From Nitrososphaera sp. (GTDB taxonomy: Archaea > Thermoproteota > Nitrososphaeria > Nitrososphaerales > Nitrososphaeraceae), in NCBI GenBank assembly GCA_022545875.1, contig JAKEIF010000082.1:1-6061 (forward strand): a stretch of 6,061 nt of DNA. Direction: 5' to 3'. Shown one piece after another: positions 1-5,095 of this stretch. Position 1 is the first letter of the stretch. Every line of letters starts with the position of its first letter. The notes under the pieces were generated by a model. That model saw only the letters and a list, made by a program, of their open reading frames with translations. It did not search any database and was not told where the DNA came from. A program made the translations under genes and the position numbers.

Positions 1-613
1 CTACACAGAGGTCATGACAGGCGACGGCAGCGACGAGCTATTTGCCGGCTACAACTATTTGTCGCGGTATTATTCTGACCCGGCAAAGCTCGATTCAGAG
101 ATCCGGCGCCTGTGGAAGGTGATGCATTTTTCATCTAAAGAGATTGGGGCGCACGTAAGAGTAGGAATACGCGCGCCTTTTCTGGATCCGGAATTTATGG
201 AATATTCTAAATCCATACCTGCAGTATCCAAGGTAGGCGAGCACAATGCCAAGGTGTGGGGCAAATTCCTTCTCAGGACCTGCTATGAACCTGTTCTAGG
301 CGAGGCGATAGCCTGGCGTCCCAAGCTTGCACAGGAACAGGGCGCGGGTACGGACAAGTTCCAAGAGTACATAAGCGAAAGAATCGACGACCAGGCTTTT
401 TCAAACAAGTCAGCGATTGCTAGGGAAGAAGGAGTCACCCTTCGGAGCAAGGAGCACCTGCACTACTATGCACTGTATAGGAGCTACTTTGCGCCGCCAA
501 GAGAGAATAATTGCGATTTGCGTTGTCCAAGCTGCCAGGCCTGCATGGAATCTGACGGCAGGTTCTGCAGAATTTGCGGCGCCTACCCGGTCAAGCCGGC
601 AGGTTCACTTTGA
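1..613 (+). CDS. Asparagine synthase (glutamine-hydrolysing type) C-terminal part with zinc-ribbon tail, 5' partial
   Basis: The reading frame is open from base 2, so the true start lies upstream. Numbering from the Met at base 14, the segment GDGSDELFAGY (3-13) matches the conserved SGEGSDE-F-GGY region of the asparagine synthase synthetase domain. RAPFLDPEF (53-61) matches the family's R-PFLD motif. WRPKLAQEQGAG (101-112) matches the WR-K motif of E. coli AsnB, with K104 as the invariant lysine. In this family the domain adenylates aspartate and transfers ammonia to give asparagine; the ATP-pyrophosphatase SGG-DS loop and any glutaminase domain would lie upstream and cannot be judged. After the catalytic fold comes a tail with six cysteines (167, 171, 174, 177, 185, 188). 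CPSC and CRIC form a Cx2C-x10-Cx2C zinc ribbon, which ordinary AsnB lacks. The substrate could differ from aspartate, since related enzymes use the same fold. The last 9 bp overlap the convergent YHS gene. Confidence 0.85.
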   Translation, partial: YTEVMTGDGSDELFAGYNYLSRYYSDPAKLDSEIRRLWKVMHFSSKEIGAHVRVGIRAPFLDPEFMEYSKSIPAVSKVGEHNAKVWGKFLLRTCYEPVLGEAIAWRPKLAQEQGAGTDKFQEYISERIDDQAFSNKSAIAREEGVTLRSKEHLHYYALYRSYFAPPRENNCDLRCPSCQACMESDGRFCRICGAYPVKPAGSL

Positions 614-745
614 GTACTTGCCTGGCTTTTTCACAAAGATTCGCTTGCAGCCTTCGCAGCAAAAGTGATACGTCCTGCCATTGTGTTCATGGCTCACGGC
701 AAGTTCCTGATCCATCTCGATGCCGCAAACGGGGTCAACTGGCAC
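605..745 (-). CDS. Small YHS/TRASH-domain metal-binding protein
   Basis: This 46-residue minus-strand protein starts at GTG and reads MPVDPVCGIEMD, then EHNGRTYHFCCEGCK, then a PGKY end. That is the full YHS domain pattern (DPVCGM near the start, GxxYxFC-x2-GC-x2-F, then P-x-Y). Cys7, Cys29 and Cys33 give the C-x21-C-x3-C spacing of TRASH/YHS metal-binding folds, and Cys30 is an extra thiol. In the family this fold binds soft metals such as copper and occurs alone, in P-type ATPases and in metal-responsive regulators; the metal here is not shown by sequence. GTG at 743-745 is preferred because DPVCG normally begins within a few residues of the start and because the TATA-like box at 769-777 would put the transcript start almost on it. 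In-frame TTG at 752-754 is the alternative (49 residues). It overlaps the asparagine synthase 3' end tail to tail and faces away from the ABC operon. Confidence 0.87.
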   Translation of the reverse strand: MPVDPVCGIEMDQELAVSHEHNGRTYHFCCEGCKRIFVKKPGKYSK

Positions 746-765
746 GTGTCTCAAGCATTGCTAAA

Positions 766-780
766 GCGTATTTAATTTTA
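766..780 (-). promoter_or_regulatory. TATA-like promoter element for the YHS gene
   Basis: The minus strand reads TAAAATTAAATACGC here, an AT-rich box A-like stretch set in more GC-rich DNA. Its centre near 773 lies about 25-28 bp before the GTG at 745, the usual archaeal TATA-to-start distance for a leaderless or near-leaderless transcript. The match to a TATA consensus is loose, so this is an inference from composition and spacing. Confidence 0.45.
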
Positions 781-798
781 CCGATGCCCCAGTAAGAA

Positions 799-822
799 AT
801 AACTGACTGACGGGTCAGTTAT
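799..822. promoter_or_regulatory. Perfect inverted repeat, probable operator
   Basis: The arms ATAACTGAC (799-807) and GTCAGTTAT (814-822) are exact reverse complements around the 6-base spacer TGACGG. A second TGAC (808-811) lies in the spacer, so GTCA (814-817) can also pair in a shorter register, TGAC-GG-GTCA. The right arm runs into the TATA-like box of the ABC operon, where a bound protein would block TBP/TFB. The TGAC/GTCA half-sites and their size resemble operators of dimeric helix-turn-helix repressors such as the TetR family; the regulator is not encoded in this window. It is an unlikely terminator because no T-run follows and the nearest upstream plus-strand gene ends about 185 bp earlier. 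Confidence 0.65.
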
Positions 823-830
823 ATTTATTA
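819..830 (+). promoter_or_regulatory. TATA-like box of the ABC operon
   Basis: TTATATTTATTA is the best TATA-like stretch ahead of the operon. Centred near 825, it predicts transcription starting around 849-852, only a few bases before the TTG at 856. It overlaps the right arm of the inverted repeat at 799-822, so promoter access and repressor binding should be mutually exclusive. Confidence 0.55.
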
Positions 831-855
831 GGCAGCTTCTGGGTTGTATTGATAT

Positions 856-1596
856 TTGGCAAACAGGGACACGTCTCCCGTGAGCAAGGCTAGCGCAGAC
901 GCGGAGCGTGGCGAAGTCATGAAGGTCGAGAACATTTCAAAAATTTTCGAATCCGTGGCCGGCAGAGTTGCTGCGCTGCGGCGCGTAAATATATCTATTA
1001 AAAAAGGGGAATTTATCGCAATCGTCGGCCCTTCTGGCAGCGGTAAATCCACCCTGCTCAACATCATTGGCGCGCTCGACAGGCCGTCGTCCGGCAGGGT
1101 TCTAATACGCGGCGTTGACATTTTCTCTCTTTCCGATTCTGAAATTGCAACCATGAGGAATTACCTAATTGGCTTTATCTTCCAGTCGTACAACCTGATT
1201 AGCAGGACGACTGTTATCAAAAACGTCGAACTCCCTACCATACTTTCTGGGATGGCCGCTCCCGAAAGGAGGAGGAGGGCAATGAAGATGCTTGAAGTCC
1301 TTGGCATCGGAGACAAGGCCGATTTCAAGCCCAGCAGCCTTAGCGGAGGCCAGCAACAGCGCGTCGCCATTGCAAGGGCGCTGATGAACGACCCTGCAAT
1401 AATCCTTGCTGACGAGCCAACTGGAAATCTGGATACAAAGACAGGCCAGGAAGTCTTTGATTTGCTCAAGATGCTTTCTAGCAAGTTCAGAAGGACGATT
1501 GTCATGGTTACACACAACCCTGAACTTGCAGAGGCGACCGACAGGGCTATCTACATCAGGGACGGGATGGTCGAAAAAGAGGTATCGTATAGATGA
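856..1596 (+). CDS. ABC transporter ATP-binding protein, MacB/LolD (FtsE-like) type
   Basis: A 246-residue cytoplasmic ATPase that should power the FtsX-type permease encoded two genes downstream. All nucleotide-binding motifs are intact (numbered from the TTG start): Walker [10 protein letters not shown] 58-66, Q-loop FQSYNL with Q110, signature LSGGQQQR 162-169, Walker B IILADEP 182-188 with catalytic E187, D-loop GNLD 190-193, and switch H220. [16 protein letters not shown] and the FQSYNL Q-loop are typical of the LolD/MacB subfamily, which drives conformational change across the membrane rather than uptake. The start is uncertain. TTG at 856 gives a near-leaderless message and its first codons look coding, with many G/C third positions. 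GTG at 880 is possible. ATG at 919 would begin at [10 protein letters not shown], the usual family start (225 residues). The stop codon overlaps the next gene's ATG. Confidence 0.92.
   Translation: MANRDTSPVSKASADAERGEVMKVENISKIFESVAGRVAALRRVNISIKKGEFIAIVGPSGSGKSTLLNIIGALDRPSSGRVLIRGVDIFSLSDSEIATMRNYLIGFIFQSYNLISRTTVIKNVELPTILSGMAAPERRRRAMKMLEVLGIGDKADFKPSSLSGGQQQRVAIARALMNDPAIILADEPTGNLDTKTGQEVFDLLKMLSSKFRRTIVMVTHNPELAEATDRAIYIRDGMVEKEVSYR
1578..1583 (+). promoter_or_regulatory. Shine-Dalgarno-like site for the repeat protein
   Basis: AGAGGT lies 9 bases before the ATG at 1593, inside the 3' end of the ATPase gene. It supports internal translation initiation and favours the first ATG (1593) over the immediately following one (1596). 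Together with the ATGA overlap it points to translational coupling of the two genes. Confidence 0.5.
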
Positions 1597-3332
1597 TGAG
1601 GGTAATTTCGTTAGCAGTCGTAGCCGCCGTGCTTCTAAACCAGGCGGCAATAAGTGCATACGCCCAAGAGAGGGGGCCGACAATGGAAGAAATACTTGAT
1701 GCAAACTATAGCGGGCCGATCGTGCAGGATGCGTTCTGGACGGACCGGACCACTCCGCCGCCTGCAAATGAAAGCCTCGGCAAGGTCGAAGTTGCGCCCG
1801 GCGACGGCGCCTCTGTTCTGGCAGTAGTCTTTGTCAACAGGGGATTGTCAGACATTACCTCCGTAACAGGCAGGCTGGAAATGCCGCCCGGATTCCGGGC
1901 GTCTGCGGGTGGAGCGCAGGCAGTTGCCACTCACAACACCGTCGTTGAGCCCGGACAGACATTTACACTGTTCTTTGAAGTCGATATCCTGACGACTGCA
2001 CGTGTACAGGCCTACAACTCACCGCTGACCGTTACCTACTCCAAGATTCTGGAAGTAGGCCAGCTCAGAAGCGTCGACCTGACAGTGCCGTTTAGGCTCA
2101 CAGGCAAAGTCATCCTTGACGCGATTGCAGTGGACCGGGAAATCGTCCCAGGAAGCGCAAACCCTGTTAGGGTATCTATAATAAACAAGGGCACGGCAGG
2201 AGCAACAGGAGTCGTTGTCAGCATTTCGCCTTCGAACGGGGCAAACGGCAGCACCTCTGCCGTCAGCATCGGGCAAAACACATTTGAGCTCGGGTCGATC
2301 CCTGCCAACTCGACTGCAGAAATCCGGCCTATTATTTACCCAAGCAACTCGGCAGGCGAGGTGCCGCAAACGCTAAACGTCCAGATTACGTTTGGCAATT
2401 CGTACGGGGCAAGGCAGACGACGACAATCCCTGTGGGGCTAGTCGTATTACCGAGGGCTTTGGAATCTGACATTAGCGTCTCTCTGGGTGAAAGCACGTC
2501 CACTACAATCACCGCGGGCAAGATTCACGACTATAGGTTTGTTATTTCTAATACTGCCGAAACACCGCTCTCTGACGTCCTCATTACCCTAAGCTCGCAG
2601 TCTGAATCGATCAGAATCCTTGGCGAGTCGGAATGGACTGTCAACCAGATGGCCTTGGGCTACACGGAAGAGTTTGCGACTCAGGTATTCGCACCCACGA
2701 GCCTGATAGGCGACTCGACAAATTTCGACCTTAGCATGCGCTACCTTTCGGAAGGCCAGACAGAGACTGATTCTGTGGATCTGGGCGCATACATTGACGG
2801 TGAAATCACAATCACTGCGTATGAACTAGAAGTCAACTATATCGGCGGGACTCCAAACATCGTGGGCAACCTGCTCAACGAAGGCAACACGGTCGCGCTG
2901 TTTACGACGTTACAAGTTGTTGATGCAGGGGGGCTGGCCACAAGCCTCCCTCCGCAACAGTATCTCGGAGACTTGGAGGAAAATTCGCCGCTTCCGTTCA
3001 GCGTCCCGATAGAGGTTGCAAATGCTGAAGCAGGGACTTATCCTGTGGCAATCAAGGTCACTTACAAGGACAACCTAAGGCAGTTGCACACACTTGACTT
3101 TAGCTCCGACGTCCAGTTTGTCCCTGAGGTCAGTGCGGACGAGTCGGCGTCGGGTCAGGGCATGGACATGGCCATCCCTATAGTCATATCGATAATTGTC
3201 GCTGTGGCAGTCGCTGCTGTCATCATTGTCAGGCGCAGGAAAAAGAGCGTGTTGCGTCAGGCGATGACTGAGCGAAAACAGGACGACATCGAGTCGCTGC
3301 TTGACAGCCACCGCCAAGAGAAGAAAGGCTAG
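1593..3332 (+). CDS. Exported membrane-anchored protein with four CARDB/NEW3-like beta repeats (COG1361-like)
   Basis: A 579-residue protein with a signal peptide (hydrophobic core about 4-20, likely cleavage after AYA at 24), a long outer region, one transmembrane helix at 527-546, a positive stop-transfer RRRKK (547-551) and a 28-residue charged cytoplasmic tail. The outer region shows four related units at about 68-169, 178-284, 305-402 and 409-510. Each has a strand ending in an N-x-G-like turn (VNRGLSD, INKGTAG, ISNTAET, LNEGNTV), a middle step like PGQTFTLFFEV or IPANSTAEI, and a last strand like LTVTYS or AIKVTYKD. This matches the layout of CARDB/NEW3-type seven-strand domains in archaeal COG1361 S-layer-like proteins. 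Sitting between ATPase and permease, it is probably their extracytoplasmic partner, perhaps replacing a MacA-like adaptor; that role is inferred. It has no lipobox and no recognised enzyme motif. Confidence 0.85.
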   Translation: MMRVISLAVVAAVLLNQAAISAYAQERGPTMEEILDANYSGPIVQDAFWTDRTTPPPANESLGKVEVAPGDGASVLAVVFVNRGLSDITSVTGRLEMPPGFRASAGGAQAVATHNTVVEPGQTFTLFFEVDILTTARVQAYNSPLTVTYSKILEVGQLRSVDLTVPFRLTGKVILDAIAVDREIVPGSANPVRVSIINKGTAGATGVVVSISPSNGANGSTSAVSIGQNTFELGSIPANSTAEIRPIIYPSNSAGEVPQTLNVQITFGNSYGARQTTTIPVGLVVLPRALESDISVSLGESTSTTITAGKIHDYRFVISNTAETPLSDVLITLSSQSESIRILGESEWTVNQMALGYTEEFATQVFAPTSLIGDSTNFDLSMRYLSEGQTETDSVDLGAYIDGEITITAYELEVNYIGGTPNIVGNLLNEGNTVALFTTLQVVDAGGLATSLPPQQYLGDLEENSPLPFSVPIEVANAEAGTYPVAIKVTYKDNLRQLHTLDFSSDVQFVPEVSADESASGQGMDMAIPIVISIIVAVAVAAVIIVRRRKKSVLRQAMTERKQDDIESLLDSHRQEKKG

Positions 3333-3335
3333 AAA

Positions 3336-4583
3336 ATGAACCTTATTCAGGTTTTCTCTCTTTCTTTTGACGCGCTGCGCGAAAGAAAGATGAGATCCGC
3401 CCTCACCGTGCTAATGGTAGTAGTCGGCAGTAGCCTGATGGTGGCACTGAACGGCCTCGGGGCAGGCTTTGGCGCCTTCATTGACGAGCAGTTCAGCCAG
3501 CTTGCGCCCAACATCATCTTTGTCACGAGCGCTCAGGCAGAAAACGCCGGACCTCTGGGTGGAGGGCCGCCGCCTGCGGCAAAGATAACGCTCAACGAAG
3601 CGGTCGTGAGCAGGATACGATCGCTTCCGTTTGTGGACGAAGTCATACCGTCATACCAGGCCCAGGTAACGCTGGAGTCGCGGGGCAAGTCGGCCGACAC
3701 CACAGTATTTTCGATAGACCCTCAGAAACTGTACGTAATAGCTCCAACTATCGAGTTTGTCGAAGGCTCTGCGATACGACAAAACGACCCGTCTGCGATA
3801 ATATTGTCAGACAGCGTGGCCAACCCGCCCGGCGAGGAATCGCCCTTTGCGGTAGTCGGCCAATCGCTGCGCGTAAAGTATTCTTTTGTGGACGCTGACA
3901 CGGGCAAGCAGGAAGAGGAGTCAAAGAGTTTTGTTGTCAGCGCCGTGATGGAGCCGACGGGCAACCCTACCATAGACAACGCAGTAGTCTTTAACAGGAT
4001 ATCCGGCGACGCTCTGCTGCAGAAATCCGGCAAATACGACTCGCTCCTTGTATCCGCGGAATCAGGTAGCCACGTCGGAATCGTCGAGGAGGAGATAAGA
4101 GACCTCTATGGAAAGGACATCGGAATCACCACCGCCACCGCGATACTGGAAACGATTCAGGAATTTACCGCCGGCTTTACTTCCTTTATCTTGAGCATCG
4201 CGCTCGTCGCCCTTTTGGTCGGGGGAGTGGGAATCATTACGACGCTTTACACTTCGGTGATGGAGCGAATCCGGGAAATCGGGACAATGAAGGCGATTGG
4301 TGCGCAGAGGAGCTTTATCCTTGCCCTCTTTCTTTCAGAAGCCATGATAATTGGCATCCTGGGTGCTACGCTTGGGATGGGCTTGGGCATCGCCGGCGGA
4401 TACGTGCTGGTGACTGGCTTTGCATCGCAGGACCCAGGTTCGTCAGGACTCTCGCCGGTATTCCGGCCGTCAGACCTTGCCTCCGTTTGGGGCCTCTCTG
4501 TAGGGCTTTCCATGCTGGCGGGCATTTATCCTGCGTGGAAGGCGTCAAGGCTCCCGCCGATCGTCGCGCTCAGACGAGAATAG
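3336..4583 (+). CDS. ABC transporter permease, MacB/FtsX family
   Basis: A 415-residue membrane protein with the four-helix MacB/FtsX plan. A short amphipathic N-terminus (MNLIQVFSLSFDALRERKMRS) leads into TM1 at about 20-46, followed by an outer MacB periplasmic-core-like domain of about 230 residues. TM2 lies at about 281-305, TM3 in the long hydrophobic stretch 327-359, and TM4 at about 381-401. The signature MERIREIGTMKAIGA (309-323) and the ending PAWKASRLPPIVALRRE are hallmarks of the FtsX domain, the coupling surface for a LolD-type ATPase. The family moves lipoproteins, peptides or drugs, or transmits force to outer enzymes; the substrate cannot be read here. Two permease chains would dimerise with two ATPase chains. 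It starts 3 bp after the repeat protein, with a weak GAAAGG ribosome site 8-12 bases upstream. Its 3' end faces the PII gene across 16 bp. Confidence 0.93.
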   Translation: MNLIQVFSLSFDALRERKMRSALTVLMVVVGSSLMVALNGLGAGFGAFIDEQFSQLAPNIIFVTSAQAENAGPLGGGPPPAAKITLNEAVVSRIRSLPFVDEVIPSYQAQVTLESRGKSADTTVFSIDPQKLYVIAPTIEFVEGSAIRQNDPSAIILSDSVANPPGEESPFAVVGQSLRVKYSFVDADTGKQEEESKSFVVSAVMEPTGNPTIDNAVVFNRISGDALLQKSGKYDSLLVSAESGSHVGIVEEEIRDLYGKDIGITTATAILETIQEFTAGFTSFILSIALVALLVGGVGIITTLYTSVMERIREIGTMKAIGAQRSFILALFLSEAMIIGILGATLGMGLGIAGGYVLVTGFASQDPGSSGLSPVFRPSDLASVWGLSVGLSMLAGIYPAWKASRLPPIVALRRE

Positions 4584-4599
4584 GTTGCTGCACCTGGGA

Positions 4600-4974
4600 T
4601 CACTTGTCTGGTTCAGAGTTGACGTGATCCGACGCCAGGATTGCGGCGTCGCCTTTTTCCATTGTCGAAATGTTGATCGCAGTCTCTATCGGAGTGACAA
4701 AAATAACTCCGTCGCCATGCTCTCCTGTCCTGGCCGATTCAATGATGGACTTTATCACCAGGTCCTGCTGCGAGTCGGGAATGACTACTTCAAACTTGAT
4801 CCTTGGGAGCAGGTCGTATGCCACAGGCTGTCCTCTCCATTGCAAATGGAGCTCTCGCTGTTTGCTCCATCCTGAAACGTTGGAAATCGTCATGCCGCCA
4901 ATCCCAATGGCTCTGAGTTTCTCCTTCACAATCGGAAGGGTTTCTGTTCTCACAATGGCCTCAATTTTCTTCAT
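4600..4974 (-). CDS. Divergent PII (GlnB/GlnK-like) signalling protein lacking key nucleotide-binding residues
   Basis: The first 112 of 124 residues align without gaps to E. coli GlnB: MKKIEAIVR at the start, GMT at 27-29, T-loop about 36-55, LP at 56-57, TGEHGDG at 83-89 (B-loop), and a C-loop near 98-106. PII trimers normally bind ATP or ADP and 2-oxoglutarate and control nitrogen enzymes or ammonium channels. Here Q39 and the RG of the T-loop (47-48) remain. However, GlnB Tyr46 is Trp, Tyr51 (the uridylylation site) is Val, K58 is Arg, B-loop K90 is Val, and C-loop R101 and R103 are Asn and Ser. The last three contact ATP phosphates in known PII structures, so ligand use is probably altered. 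A 12-residue tail follows position 112. The ATG at 4972-4974 matches the family start exactly. No amt gene is adjacent. It is transcribed from its own promoter and converges on the permease gene. Confidence 0.9.
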   Translation of the reverse strand: MKKIEAIVRTETLPIVKEKLRAIGIGGMTISNVSGWSKQRELHLQWRGQPVAYDLLPRIKFEVVIPDSQQDLVIKSIIESARTGEHGDGVIFVTPIETAINISTMEKGDAAILASDHVNSEPDK

Positions 4975-5000
4975 GGAAAGCAGAGGGGATACGACAGATG

Positions 5001-5013
5001 AAATGATATAAGT
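5001..5013 (-). promoter_or_regulatory. TATA-like box of the PII gene
   Basis: The minus strand reads ACTTATATCATTT. Its centre near 5008 predicts a transcript start around 4982, leaving only about 8 bases before the PII ATG, typical of near-leaderless archaeal mRNAs. No good Shine-Dalgarno site lies in the gap. This suggests PII is transcribed on its own rather than only by read-through from the kinase gene. Confidence 0.5.
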
Positions 5014-5051
5014 TTATCGTAGAGCGAATAATATTGAGAAGGCAATTTTTC

Positions 5052-5068
5052 GCGTTATTCTTTAACGC
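5052..5068. repeat. Short perfect inverted repeat between kinase and PII genes
   Basis: GCGTTA (5052-5057) and TAACGC (5063-5068) are exact reverse complements with a 5-base spacer. It lies about 30 bp after the kinase stop codon and about 45 bp before the PII TATA-like box. On the minus strand it is followed by an A-run rather than a T-run, so it is not a standard terminator. It could be a protein site for PII control or an mRNA 3'-end hairpin; no function is shown. Confidence 0.35.
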
Positions 5069-5095
5069 AGGCTTTGGATCCAGTTTGCCATATTC

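Noticed and set aside
627..631. T5 run 14 bases after the asparagine synthase stop as a terminator
   Set aside because: Only five T residues without a supporting tract, and it is better explained as the AAG/AAA lysine codons of the YHS protein on the other strand.
828..1154. Minus-strand open frame running from the ATPase N-terminus into the promoter gap
   Set aside because: It would read through the TATA-like box of the operon and is antisense to Walker A; no homology-like pattern is visible.
1165..1767. Long open frame (200 codons) on the minus strand opposite the ATPase gene
   Set aside because: It lies antisense to an ATPase with every catalytic motif intact, its translation resembles no known family, and it has no promoter or ribosome site of its own. 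It follows from codon bias in the real gene.
4670..5011. Plus-strand open frame opposite the PII gene
   Set aside because: The minus strand encodes a full-length PII aligned from first to last residue; the plus-strand translation shows no domain pattern and crosses the PII promoter.
5052..5068. Hairpin as an intrinsic terminator for the kinase gene
   Set aside because: On the transcribed (minus) strand the hairpin is followed by GAAAAATT rather than a T-run, and archaeal termination depends mainly on T-tracts.
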